In this document: piece after piece, positions 52,004 through 62,482 of the stretch
How positions within the stretch are numbered: position 1 is the stretch's first letter
Layout: every line of letters starts with the position of its first letter
NCBI GenBank assembly: GCA_024867545.1
Contig: JANFNE010000001.1
Location: forward strand, 1,674,001-1,738,000
Direction: 5' to 3'
Origin: Phytopythium helicoides
Taxonomy: Eukaryota; Oomycota; Peronosporomycetes; Pythiales; Pythiaceae
Length of the DNA stretch: 64,000 bases
Position numbers and translations under genes: made by a program
The notes under the pieces: generated by a model
The model's database searches: none
The model's input: the letters and a program-made list of their open reading frames with translations, nothing else
What the model was told of the DNA's origin: nothing

Positions 52004-54071
52004 CTAGTCCCAGGCGGACGAGCCGCCGAGCCCGACGTTGGGAGTGAAGTTGACCTTGGTGAGGTCGACCGGAGCTGTTGCCTGGTTCTTGCCCTGTTTC
52101 GGTTTCTTCAGCTGCTTCACAGCCACGACTCCGCTCGCAGCGTCCTATTGGCAACAACATATGAGTGAGTACGGAACATGAAGGTGTGGCAGCTTGACTA
52201 ATTATACAACTCACCTTTGGCGCCTTCTTCGACTCCTTGGCGTCCTTCTTTTTGTCCTTCTTAGACTCCTTCTTGGATCCCTTGGCTTCTTGCTTGGACT
52301 CTTTTGCCTCCTTTTTCGAGTCCTTCTTGGAGACGTTCGCATTCTCCTTTTTGGACTCCTCCCTTTTGGATTCCTGTTTTGCCTCGGTTTTGCGTTCTTT
52401 CTTATCATCGCTGTTCTTCTTCTGCTTTTTCGCGACAGGCTGGTCAGTAGCATTCTTTTCGGTTTTGGGTTTCTTGGACTTGGAGATAGAGCGACCGGCG
52501 GAATCAACATCAGCGTTGTCTTCAGTGGTATCATTAGAGCGCTCCCGCTTCTGAGACTTGGGCTGCTTTGCATGTGATGACTTCTTGTCATCCTTGGACG
52601 TCTTGTCGTCCTTGTGCTTGCTCTTCTCTTTCTTTCCCGGCTTCTCCTTCTTTTCCGGCTTCTCCTCTTTTGGCGGCGCAACGTAGCCATGAGTCTTCTT
52701 GTCCATAACACGGTGTCCATCACGAATCACCAACGAAGGGAACAGTCGCTTCATCTTGAAGTTGTAGTGCTTGTTCGTCGCCTCGAGCTTCTTGAACCGC
52801 TGCATCTTCTGCTCCTCAGTCTCGGTAGCCTTCTCATCCTTCTCCATGTCCTCATCCTCGTCATCACTGGAATTTGTAGACTTCTCCTTTGCGTTCTTCT
52901 CTTCAGCAAGTGAAACCTCCATAGGCTTTCCAGCGATAGGGTTACCACGTAAACTGATCTGCTTCAGGTTGGGGAGCGTAGAGAGCGCCTCGAGACCATC
53001 CCAGTCACTGATCTCATTATGGCCTAACTCGAGCACCTTGAGTTGCTCTTCAAGATCCAGGCAAATGATACTAGGTAAGCTTGCATGCAAACCAATGGTG
53101 GAAGCATCGCTACATTCGTACCTAGCTTGCCCAAGTGTGCAGGGATCTTCTTGATCTTGTTGTGTGAGATGCGCAGCTCAGTGAGCTGCTTTAGCGAACT
53201 CAGGTCGGGGATTTCCTATTGTGGGGAAAGCAGTTCACAAATTAGTTCAGTTAGCTTTTTTCAAGTTGACCACAGGGATAAACTGTACCTCAAGCAGGTT
53301 GTGTGAGCTGCAAACATAGAGACTAGAGGTTAGGATTTCTCTTGCAAGCGAAGAATTCTTGGTTACTCACATGGAGATCTTGGTCAGGTTGGGTAGTCGG
53401 TCGACAATCCGCTCGGGGATTTTGGTGATCCGGTTATTGCTGACGATAAGCGAGTTGAGTTCCTATGGAAAATGACACAAGAGAGCACAAAAGCTATAAG
53501 CATCATGGTTGCATCATCCACAGAGTCTTCGTAACAGGACGTTACCGGCAGTTTGGGCAGCCACTCGAGCGTCGTGATGGAGTTGTCGTTGAGCACGAGT
53601 GCCTTGAGTGAGCGCAGGTGCACAAGCGTGTCCTTATTGATGCGGGAGATGCGGTTCTCGGCCGCATTAAGGATCACGAGTTTCTTGAGGTACTGCACCT
53701 CGGCGATACCCTGGCGGATCACAGCTCGTCGTCAGTCCCCGCATAGAGCGACGCGCCAACTCGCTTTAACTGGCGCCGCGCCGTACCTCTCCGTTGAGTT
53801 GGTTGGCCGTTAGCTTGAGCATGGTGACGTTGGGCACACGCTTGAGGTCCGAGAGCTTGGTGAGCTTGTTGTGGCTCAGGTCGAGCTTGGTGGCGCCACG
53901 CAGCCCCTCGAGGCTCACGATGGCCTCCATGCCGCGCGACGCCAGGCTCGCCACGCCCCTGCCCACCTCGATCTCGGCGCGGAACTCCTCGATCTTCTCC
54001 TTCGTCAGCTTCTTGATGGCGCGCTTGCCCTTGTCGCCAGGCGCCTCCGACGCGCGCGTCATGCTCGTCAT
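52004..54071 (-). CDS. Leucine-rich-repeat protein with long Lys/Glu/Ser-rich tail (7 exons)
   Basis: Minus strand, exons 54071-53787, 53710-53546, 53462-53371, 53307-53289, 53215-53122, 53047-52215 and 52144-52004 give 542 residues. Residues ~60-270 are LRRs of SDS22-like spacing (TKLDLSHNKLTKLSDLKRVP, KALVLNDNSITTLEWLPKLP, ELRISHNKIKKIPAHLGKL, LKVLELGHNEISDWDGLEAL). Residues ~300-500 are acidic then strongly Lys-rich with repeated K-x-SKK-E units, a probable nucleolar/RNA-binding disordered tail, and the end is conserved-looking (TPNVGLGGSSAWD). Splice sites were fixed by LRR periodicity; one exon is 19 nt. The role is probably nuclear scaffolding; the partner is unknown. Confidence 0.75.
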
Positions 54072-54582
54072 GGCGGCGACAGGCGCTGCAACCGCGGCAA
54101 TGGCTGGCCGCCATGTCAACTTGGCCGGGTTAGTGTGAATCAGGCGGTATCGTCCTAGTTTAGCATTATTTTTGGGAGGGGGGTCCTAGTGGTAGCACGT
54201 CGCACAGCGAGTGCTCGTTTTAGCCGCCCCGGTTACCCTCATATATCGCAGGTGACGCCAGCAGGCGGACTATCCATCCCGCGCCAGTGTACCCTTATCA
54301 GCGTGCGTGCGAAGGCTTAATAAGGAGCGGCGGGCCGATCATGGGTCGACGTGGTCCCCTCCGGCCATATGTCCAGGCGGGGGATGGACAGGGCCGTGCC
54401 CGGCTCGATGCGGCGACGTGACGACGGTGCGCGGCCAGTTCGCGGGCACAGAGCAAGAGCCACAACCAGAAGAGACGGCGCCTTGGTGCGCTGCCGGAGG
54501 TGTCGACGCTGCACTCGCCCGCGACGCAGGCGCTGGCCGTGCATAGCGTTATTTATAGCCCGGAAGAGCAGCAGCCGCCGCC
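54072..54582. promoter_or_regulatory. Divergent promoter region with TATA-like element
   Basis: About 510 bp between the LRR gene (minus) and the ORF at 54583 (plus). A TATTTATAG stretch at about 54549-54558 lies ~25-34 bp upstream of the ATG at 54583, close enough that it would have to be in the UTR, so its role is doubtful. No other element seen. Confidence 0.25.
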
Positions 54583-55320
54583 ATGGAGTCCCGGTACACG
54601 TCCGTGATGCGCAGCACGCGCAGCGGCAACTACTACAACGTGCCGCTCGCGCCCGAGGTGCTGGGCCAGGCCGAGCTGGCCACGGCCGACAGCCTTGTGG
54701 AGGAGGCGGCCGCCGCCGCGTGGGGCACCAGCACCGTGCGCCGCATGACGACGCCCGCGCGCAAGGCCGACCTGAACGCGTCGCTCGAGATCCCCATCGA
54801 GATGGCGGGCGGCCGCCAGCACTTCCGCCCGGCCTTCGCCTTCGACGTCAACTCGCTCGTGGCCACGCTGCACCGCAGCGCGTCCGACTCGTCGCTCTCG
54901 TCCTCCTACGGCTCCTCCAGGGGGCCCAACGCGAGCTTTGGACCCAGAGAGACCGTCATCATGTCGGTCGAGACCACACAGCCGCGGAGGGGGAGGAGAG
55001 GCGCCGTCGGCGGCGAGAGCGAGCTATCCAAGTCCAGAGGACCCGTGCCGCCCGCCCCAGCAGAGAACAGCATCATCGCCTACAGCCTCAACAAGAAGAA
55101 GCAGCGCAAGCTCGCGGCCGCGGCGCTGGCCGCGTCCGCCATCAACAGGAACGCGCCGCCCAGCCTCGAGTACGTGGGCGTCGAGTCCGCGCGAGGCGGC
55201 TACCCGAGTCCGTACGCGCCGCAGTACAGCCAGGCGCCGCTGCAGTCGCCGTCCTCCATGGCAGCGCCGGTCACGCGCAACCGCGAGCCCTCGATATACA
55301 CCGAGAGCTTCGCGTTCTAG
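54583..55320 (+). CDS. Low-complexity protein of unknown function (245 aa)
   Basis: A single exon with a strong GCCGCCATGG start context. It begins MESRYTSVMRSTRSGNYYNV; the rest is Ala/Ser/Arg/Pro-rich and mostly disordered, with a short basic helix (YSLNKKKQRKLAAAALAASA) and a C-terminal Pro/Tyr/Gln-rich part ending YTESFAF. There are no membrane segments or domains. Codon usage is as GC-rich as in neighbouring housekeeping genes. Competing frames on both strands are also open because of the GC content, so the call rests on start context and smooth composition. Confidence 0.5.
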   Translation: MESRYTSVMRSTRSGNYYNVPLAPEVLGQAELATADSLVEEAAAAAWGTSTVRRMTTPARKADLNASLEIPIEMAGGRQHFRPAFAFDVNSLVATLHRSASDSSLSSSYGSSRGPNASFGPRETVIMSVETTQPRRGRRGAVGGESELSKSRGPVPPAPAENSIIAYSLNKKKQRKLAAAALAASAINRNAPPSLEYVGVESARGGYPSPYAPQYSQAPLQSPSSMAAPVTRNREPSIYTESFAF

Positions 55321-55775
55321 AAGCCCTCGGCACCAAGGAAGTGCCTCGATGTCGCCGTTCCGTAGTCAAGTGCCGTGTCGTCAGCAGCAGCAGGACCCCT
55401 CATTCTCTCCAGCCGAGAGACCTATAACGCTAATGCGAGCGTATTTTTTATTCCTACCACCACATGGGGCTTCTCGCCGTCCGCCACCAGTCACTTTGCC
55501 ACAGTCGCAGCCCATTAGCAAGCGCCCGCCGCGTGCGCTTGGCCCCATGCCTACTTGCCTGCCCTTGGCATGTTGAGGTCCATCCTGATCTTCCACCCCG
55601 TGTACCGTGCCCGTTCGAGCCACAGGTCCGCCCCCTATACATTCTCCAAGTGAGAGCAAAGTACCGTGGGCACGGCAGAGAAAGAAACTGCTCGGCACTC
55701 CATCTGGCCGCCCAGGCCGCCGCACTTTCTCGAGGGAACCCGCCGGGAGCGATCCGTCACTAGCAGATCGGCGCC
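55321..55775. other. Intergenic region upstream of the N-myristoylated LRR gene
   Basis: About 455 bp, GC-rich, with overlapping open frames on both strands that show no protein-like conservation. Holds the 3' end of the previous gene and the promoter of the LRR gene. Confidence 0.35.
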
Positions 55776-57189
55776 ATGGGCCAGGGACAGAGCTCCATCC
55801 CAGCGGAGGAGCTGGCGGCGCTCGCCGAGCTCTTCGAAGCGCTGCGTGGCGACCAGTGGCGGCGCCGCGACGGCTGGAAGGTGGCAGCCGTGGACCCTGA
55901 GGGCTGGTTCGGCGTGCGCGTGGTGCAGGGCCACGTGGTGGCGATCGAGCTCCCGGCCAACGAGCTCGCGGGTGCGCTGCGTGATGATTGCTCACGGTGC
56001 CACTGGCGGGTGTGGGGCTCACGAGAGTGGAACGAGGTCAGGGAGACTGCCGGCGGCCATCGAGCGCCTTGCGCACCTGCGCGTGCTCGACCTGTCGAGG
56101 AACAAAATCCGCGGTGCGGCTGCGGCACGAGCGAGCGGCTGGGGCTCTGGTCTTGGAAAGGTGCTCATGATAGGTGTGTTGCGGGGGCAGGGGAGATCCC
56201 GGCGGGGATTGGCAAGCTGACGGCCCTGCGACGCTTGGACCTGAGTTGCAATGACTTCATCGGTGAGCTGGGTTGAAGTGGATCGCAGCCGCTGTAGAGA
56301 CTAAATCATGTCGGCAAAATCAGGACCCATCCCGCGCTCTCTGGGCGCCTGCCAGCGTCTTCAAGAGCTGCATCTGTTCCAGAACTCGCTCTCTGGCAAC
56401 CTCCCTGGCGAGATTGGTGACCTTCAAGACCTGCGCACGCTGCAGCTGCAGCACAACAACCTCTCAGGGTCGATCCCCCCGAGTATCTGCAATTTGGGGC
56501 GTCTGACGAAGCTGAGCCTCCGCGGCAACTGCATGTCAGGCAAGATCCCTCCGGAGATAGGTCGCCTCAAATCACTCGTGTTTCTTTCGCTCCGCAACAA
56601 TGACTTCTCCGGCCGAATCCCGGCATCCATTGGCGAGTGCAAAGCGCTCGAGTTCCTGAATCTTTCGAGCAACCAGCTTTCTGGCGAAATCCCCGAGGCC
56701 ATCGGCGATCTCGAGGACCTTGAGTATTTATACCTCTTTGACAATGCTCTCGAAGGCCGCGTGCCCGGATGCTTCTCCCGGTTGAAGTACTTGAAGGAGT
56801 CCGACTTTCGCGACAATCGTCTGCGTGGAGAACTTCCCAACTTCCTCGACGGATGCTCCAGTTTGGAGACCGTCATGACTAAGTGGAAGAACCGCAAAGC
56901 CAACTACAAATACTGGATCCTCGGCGACCCAGTCCCAAGCCCCGCTTCAGTGCAGAGCCCGCCAAATTCATCTCAAATTTTCTTGCAAAACCTCGAAGCG
57001 ACACCACAAAACTCATCTGCTGTATTCCTGCACCCGACGCTGGACGATAGGGTTGATTATGGACTCGAAGAGGACTTCAACGGTTCCAACCAGATCGTGA
57101 GCGAGTTCAGTCGAAAAGTGTCGGTGTCGCGTGACAAACGAGTGTATCAATTGCCAGAGATCCCAGTAGTACCGCTGGAGCTGGCGTAG
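55776..57189 (+). CDS. Plant-type LRR protein with N-myristoylation signal (4 exons)
   Basis: Exons 55776-55971, 56042-56113, 56191-56262 and 56324-57189 give 401 residues. MGQGQSS is a consensus N-myristoylation site, with no signal peptide. After a short cap (EGWFGVRVVQGHVVAIELPA) there are about nine LRRs of 24 residues with plant-specific spacing (L..L.LS.N.LSG.IP..IG.L), including LQLQHNNLSGSIPPSICNLG and LNLSSNQLSGEIPEAIGDLE. Exons 2 and 3 are 72 nt each, both phase 1, and each encodes exactly one repeat. The tail after ~290 has no repeats (Ser/Gln/Pro-rich). No kinase or transmembrane domain is present. Probably a membrane-tethered intracellular scaffold. Confidence 0.8.
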
Positions 57190-57226
57190 GAAATGCCAGG
57201 CGCTACTCAATTAATTGCATTCCTTG

Positions 57227-59134
57227 TTATCGGCTAACGCCTACTCCCAGCGTGCGCAGCACAAAGCTCAGATCTAAAGTTGCGGAGTCTCGTAGGGGTC
57301 CGTGATAAGTACCTCCACCCATCAAGAAGACACTTCCAGCATCGGTCAAAACACTTGAATGCCACGCTCGTGGTGTCAGTTGATGACTTTCCGGCACTGG
57401 AACCTCGAACCACTCACGAGTAACTACATTCGCCATCATATGAGAGATGTCAACAGCAAACCACAACAAACCTAAGCCAAAGTACGCCTGCGTACCTGTG
57501 TCCAAGACGTACATCGCAGAATCCTCGGTGTCTTCTGTGCGACCACCAATAATGATTAAACAGTGCTCAATGACATGTGCTGTGTGGTATGATCGTGGGC
57601 TCGGAATTTTTCCGGTGCACTCAAGTTTCTCCCAAGTGTTGCACTCAACATCATACACCCAAGTATCGTTCATTTTGACATCGTTTTCTTGCCCGTTGCC
57701 ACCGAATACGATCAGCTTCGATGAGGACTCGCCGCGAAACTTGATCTCATTCATTGAATGTCCATCACGAGCTGCAGGAGCAAATATGCTGTCTCGACAA
57801 TCAGTTTGGTCCCACCTGATACTGCCTTTGCTGCAGCTGAGCAGCGACAACTTGTACATCGCGTTGGTCACACCTTTCCTGGTCCGGCCACCAAACACAA
57901 AGACCTGCGTTCCAGATGTCTCGGTAGATGACAAGCTGACAGCAGCGTGGCCAGACCGCGCATCTGGGATTTGTTTCTTGTCGAGATTGCACTGTGTTTT
58001 GATCCATTTCCATGTGGTGAGTTGAGAAGCGTTGTTTGGCTCTTCAGGAACCAATAGATACACTGCCGGATCTTCGCCTTGCGATGAAACGCCACCGTAG
58101 ATGCACAATGCCCCGGTGGCAGCATCGATCAAAGTAACAGTGTGCCAGGCGCGAGAGCCTGGTGTGTCCCCATGTGTTGACACAGCGTCCCAGCTATAGT
58201 CACTAGGATCGAGGACAAACAGCTGGGCTTTGTTGTCACGCACAGATCGCCCGCCAAAAAGATAGATCCTTTTGTCCAGACCTTCAAAGAGAGCGTGGCC
58301 ATTGAGTGCGCCAGGTGATGGATTACCCTTCACATCGTAGAACTTCCATCCATGGCGCACCGAGCGCACAATACATGCCCGGATGTAAGCTTGCCGCAAA
58401 TTGGATCGGTCGCCGATGAGGTCTTCGGGTATGTTAGCGCTTGACGCTCGCGCAGCAATCGACTCGAGTTTGGCAGCACACTCTTTGTTGCTCGGCTCAA
58501 AGCTCAGTGCGGCTGCAAGGTCATCTACTGCCAGCAGAAGTTTGCCTAAAGCAATATACGCTGTCGCTCGTCGCATGTACGGCTAGTGGCATCTTGACCG
58601 TGAGCCGCAACCTTGCCTTGCTCTCATAACCATGCCTCCTCACCTTAATCGAAGGTGAGAGCTGAATCGCAGCTCCACAGTCCCTCACTGCATCTTCGTA
58701 CCGTTTCAGCTAGCCGCCACAACATCAGCTCTACACGGTCGGCAACAGAAGCAGCGTCCGCCACGCACCTTCAGCAGCGCCGCCGCTCTGTTGGACAGGC
58801 ACACGGCGTTCCCGGGGTCCAGCTCCACGCACCTTCCTCACCTCCGTCAGTCCTCGCCGGTTCACCGCCACCCAAAATCCACGCAGCTGCCTCACCGCGA
58901 GTACGCGGCCAGCGCGTCCTGCAGCCTCCCGGCTCGGAAGCTCGCGTTGCCCTCGTCCTTCCACCGCGCGGCTTCTTCCTCCGCCGCCGCGCCGCCTCCG
59001 CTCTCGCCAGTCGCGCCACCGGCAGCTGACGCGTCGCTCTCCTCGCTCGCGAGTCCTGCGTGGCCACTGGCGGCCAGCAGCGCGCGCACCTGCGCGGCCG
59101 AGAGCTGCGCGAGCTGCGCCTGCAGCTGCTCCAT
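57227..59134 (-). CDS. TPR-Kelch repeat protein (5 exons)
   Basis: Minus strand, exons 59134-58896, 58832-58769, 58709-58644, 58582-57496 and 57423-57227 give about 550 residues. It begins with a UBX/UBA-like helical stretch (EQLQAQLAQLSAAQVRALLA), then a TPR domain (ARWKDEGNASFRAGRLQDAL, CVELDPGNAVCLSNRAAALL, LKRYEDAVRDCGAAIQLSPS). The C-terminal two thirds contain about five Kelch blades (KRIYLFGGRSVRDNKA, QVFVFGGRTRKG, KLIVFGGNGQEND, CLIIIGGRTEDTED, SVFLMGGGTYHG). The last intron, 57495-57424, is 72 nt with no in-frame stop; removing it restores the blade motif YVLDTVTREWFEVPVPES. A co-chaperone or ubiquitin-ligase adaptor role is possible; not assigned. Confidence 0.8.
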
Positions 59135-59426
59135 GTTGCCGTGGATCGATCTGCTCGCTGATTAGGAATCGCTTCGCGCGACCTTCATGCAACCGCGCGG
59201 AAACATGTCGCGTGTCCCGCGAAGGTTGCGCAATCCCCTCCGTGGTTGGCGAGATCTCCGGTGTTCTGGTTCTTCCTGGCCTTGAAGAAGTCGCGGCTGC
59301 CGCGCCCGCCCGCTCGCTTCGCGCGCTCACAGCTCGGCCCGCAGCGCTCGCCACGCGCGCGCACTTGGCTCACCGAACGCGCCGTCACCTGCTGCACCAG
59401 CCGCTGAATTTTCGCGCCGATCGGCC

Positions 59427-59924
59427 ATGTTCTTGGACGACGAGAGCGGTCTGACCAAGCTGCGCCAGCCGCTCATGGACGTCAGCGCGTCCAGCGACGA
59501 GGAGGAGGGCGGGCTGCTGCTGCACTCGCCCTCGAGCGTGCACGACTTCGGCGCGGACACGGACTCGTGGGCCACGCGCCGCAAGCGCCGCCGGCGCAAG
59601 GACGACGACGACCTGGGCGAGGTCAAGGCGCGCGGGTTGCTGGCGGGCATGACGACGGTCGAGCCCAAGTTCGTGCGCGCCGTGAGTCGATGGGTGCTGT
59701 CGCTGTCGAGCGCCGCGAGTTTTCTCGGCGCGCGCTCCGGCCCGGCGCCGTTCAAGGCCAAGACGAGCCCGCGAGGAGACAAGCCCGGCGTCATGACGGT
59801 GCCGTCCAAGCGCCGCGGCGACCCGCTGGAGGACATGACGGAGCGCGCGCTCGCGTGGATGGCCGGGCTCACGCTCGCGCTCGCGCTGCTGCTGATACTC
59901 GCGGTGGCCGTGCAGAACGCGTGA
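59427..59924 (+). CDS. Small tail-anchored membrane protein (165 aa)
   Basis: A single exon. The N-terminus MFLDDESGLTKLRQPLMDVS is followed by an acidic Ser/Glu stretch, a basic block (TRRKRRRRKDDDD), and a C-terminal hydrophobic helix (ALAWMAGLTLALALLLILAV) three residues from the end, the layout of a tail-anchored (C-terminal) membrane protein with its body in the cytosol. No family recognised. It is divergent from the TPR-Kelch gene and convergent with NTH1. Confidence 0.6.
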   Translation: MFLDDESGLTKLRQPLMDVSASSDEEEGGLLLHSPSSVHDFGADTDSWATRRKRRRRKDDDDLGEVKARGLLAGMTTVEPKFVRAVSRWVLSLSSAASFLGARSGPAPFKAKTSPRGDKPGVMTVPSKRRGDPLEDMTERALAWMAGLTLALALLLILAVAVQNA

Positions 59925-60030
59925 CCTCTCTCCCTCCAACTCTACGCTGCGTGAGTCGTGATGGCCCGCACCGACATCCTCTGTATCGATCCCATTAACA
60001 TTCAAGCAATAAACGCGTGCATGGCAACTC

Positions 60031-60966
60031 CTAGGACGACTTGCCGGCCGTGAACGCGCTCGGACACAGATGCGCGATTGGACACGAGGCGCACTTGGGC
60101 CGCAGCGCAGTGCACACGGACTGCCCGAAGCCCACGACGGCCAGCGACAGCTCGCCCCAGTGCTCTCGCGGCAGCCACGCTTCGAGCTCCCGCCTCGTGT
60201 CTTCAGGCGTCAAGGTCTCCGCCCGCTTGGACGTCCAGCCGAACCGCTGGGCCAGTCGGTGCACGTGCGTGTCGACGATGATGCCGTCCACGCGGTCCCA
60301 CGCGAGCAGCAGCACCACGCGCGCGATCTTCGGCCCGACGCCCGGCAGCGCCTGCAGCTCCTCGAGCGACTGCGGCACGTCGCCCGCGTGCTGGGAGCGC
60401 AGCGTGGCAGCCACGCGCCGCAGCTGCTGCGCCTTGCGCCGGTAGAAGCCCACGGGCTGCAGCAGCGCGCTCAGCTCGCTCTCTTGCGTCGCGAGCACGC
60501 TCTCGATCGTCAGCCCCTGGTCCTGCTGCTGCTCTGGCTGCTCGCTGCCCTCTTCGCCTTGCTCCTTGGCGGCCAGCGCGTTGCTGTGCTCGTGCAGCCG
60601 CTGCATGGCTGCGAAGGTGATCTCGTCCTTGGTCTGCGCGCTCAACAACGCCGCCGCCAGCAGCTGGAAGCGCTGGTTGCTCGCTCCTGCCGCCGGCCAG
60701 ACGCACGCCTGCGTCCCGAACTCGTCGATGGGCGTCGTCATGTCCTCGCGCGCCTTCAGCAGCGCGTGCAGCAGCTCCAGCCGCTTGTCGCGCTCATCGA
60801 CTGGTCGCGGGCGCTTCGCTCGCTCCGCTGGAGACGCAGAGCGCTCGCGCTTCACCCGCTGCGCTCTAGGAGACGCGGCGGGCTCTGGGCTCGCGGTGTG
60901 GCTGCCGGGGGCGTCATGGGGCTCGCGCTTGGCGAACGCGAAGCGCGTGAACGGGTTGCTGCTCAT
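60031..60966 (-). CDS. NTH1: Endonuclease III-like DNA glycosylase/AP lyase
   Basis: Minus strand, single exon, 311 residues from MSSNPFTRF at 60966 (the frame is open further upstream but unlike the family). The enzyme excises oxidised pyrimidines and cleaves AP sites in base-excision repair. The helix-hairpin-helix is LPGVGPKIARVVL with the catalytic Lys; the catalytic Asp is in GIIVDTHVHRLAQRFGW; and the C-terminal [4Fe-4S] loop shows C-x6-C-x2-C-x5-C (CTALRPKCASCPIAHLC). A Glu/Gln-rich insertion (EEGSEQPEQQQDQG) sits between the early helices and the HhH. The basic N-terminus (QRVKRERSASPAERAKRPRP) suits nuclear targeting. Confidence 0.92.
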   Translation of the reverse strand: MSSNPFTRFAFAKREPHDAPGSHTASPEPAASPRAQRVKRERSASPAERAKRPRPVDERDKRLELLHALLKAREDMTTPIDEFGTQACVWPAAGASNQRFQLLAAALLSAQTKDEITFAAMQRLHEHSNALAAKEQGEEGSEQPEQQQDQGLTIESVLATQESELSALLQPVGFYRRKAQQLRRVAATLRSQHAGDVPQSLEELQALPGVGPKIARVVLLLAWDRVDGIIVDTHVHRLAQRFGWTSKRAETLTPEDTRRELEAWLPREHWGELSLAVVGFGQSVCTALRPKCASCPIAHLCPSAFTAGKSS

Positions 60967-61102
60967 TACTCGTCGGGAAAGTGGGCAAAGGGGGCGAGAA
61001 GGTATAGCCAAGTCTAAATGAACGCGTGAGACCACCAGCACTTTATTGTCGAGTCCATCAACGCGGCTGAGCAGCGCCGCTGAGTTCACGGAGAGCTCAC
61101 AC

Positions 61103-62263
61103 TCATGCGCGCTTGTGCACGCGGTCCACGTACGCGTGGTAGATCTGGTCGAAGAACTGCGCGTCGTCCAGCAGCGAGATGAGCGTCTGCTTGAGCTGCT
61201 CCTTGCTCACGGGCTGCTGCGCCGCGGGCTTGGGCTGCAGCGCAGTGGGCGCCAGCAGCGGCTGCGTGTGCGCGCGAGCGGGCTCCTGCTTCTGCGAGAT
61301 CATGCCGAGGATGGCCTGGCCGGCCTCAACGCCGTCTGCGTGCGAGATCGGGATCATGCCCGAGTCCTGGGCCGGCTTCACGGTCGCGTTCGTGCCGTTG
61401 GCGCTGTCGTTGGCAGGACGCTGCAAGATCTTGGTCGGCGTCGCCTGCTTCTCGCGCTTGTTGCGCGACCGCGAGCGGCTACGAGACTTCTCCGCCTTGG
61501 GCGTAGGCGTCTGTTGCTGCTGCTGCTGCTGCGGTTGCTGCGCAGGCTGCTGGGCGGGCTGCGTCGCTTGTGTCGGCTGGAGCTGCGGCTTGGGGTGCTG
61601 CTTGACCGTCTTGGCCGCCTGCGCGCCGCTCGGCGGCAGCGGCGGCTGTGTCTGCTGCGTATCCTTTGCGGATTGGATCAGGCTGCATCTCCCACGTCAG
61701 AAAGCTGCAGCAACTCGGACGTCATCTTCAAGACGCACACGCACCGGGTCAGGAGCGCTCGGATGCGCTCGCGGTCCTCCTCGGGGAAGAACCACGCGCC
61801 GTAGATGGCGAATCCCGTGGCGTACGACTGCAGGCGAGCACAGCGTCAGCTCCGCAGCCTCGAGCCTCTCGCACCGCGACACTCACGCACCGCGTCGGGG
61901 GAGCGCAGGATCATGAACGAGTCGACTGCGTCCACCTCAAGGCGCTCGTCCACCGCGAGCGTCATGTTGGTGGTGCTGAGGCGGTTGCTGATGCTGATCT
62001 GGAATCGCGGCGCCGAGAAGCGCTTGACCACGAACAGACAGCCCTCCACCTCCTTGCGCTTCTGCTCGCGAGCGTTAGTTTGCCTCCCCAAGCCCGAGCT
62101 TTCCACCTGCGTCGCAACGCACCCACGACTGGCCGTCCTGGTCGAACTCGTACATGACGACGTGGCTGGCCGTGTCCACGATCTCCATGACCGCGTCGTC
62201 CTGGCGCTTGAGCACCTGCAGGTTCACGGCGTTCGACTGCGTGCGGTCCACAGGCAGCGACAT
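61103..62263 (-). CDS. DCP1: mRNA decapping activator DCP1 (4 exons)
   Basis: Minus strand, exons 62263-62123, 62064-61891, 61827-61741 and 61663-61103 give about 320 residues. The N-terminal EVH1/PH-like fold has the DCP1 landmarks: LQVLKRQDDAVMEIVDTASH, VVMYEFDQDGQSW, VEGCLFVVKRFSAPRFQISI, and FAIYGAWFFPEEDRERIRAL. A Gln/Pro-rich linker (PQQQQQQTPT) and an SR-like stretch (KSRSRSRSRNKRE) follow, and the extreme C-terminus (EQLKQTLISLLDDAQFFDQI) matches the DCP1 trimerisation helix. It activates the decapping enzyme DCP2 in 5'-3' mRNA decay. The donor of the third intron could lie a few bases to either side, because two alternatives keep the frame. Confidence 0.88.
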
Positions 62264-62482
62264 CTTGCAGGCTTCTCGGCAGTGATCGAGTGGCGATCGT
62301 GGCTTGCCACCACAGTCACCTTGCGCCGATTCGCTGAAAAGCAGGGCAAACGCCACTTTCGATTGGTTGAAACCATACTTTACATCGTTTTTAAGGAGCT
62401 TCATTGGTCGATATTCAAACAGAGCGTTTTGACACTCATGGCGCCCGTCACATGCCGCATCAGCTGCTGCCTACTGCTGTTT

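Noticed and set aside
52194..52577. Very hydrophobic plus-strand frame that looks like a membrane protein
   Set aside because: It is the complement of the Lys/Glu-rich tail of the LRR gene: AAG/GAG codons read backwards as Leu/Phe codons.
60070..61017. A 315-residue plus-strand open frame opposite NTH1
   Set aside because: Third-position GC bias produces long antisense frames; the minus strand carries the conserved HhH and Fe-S motifs.
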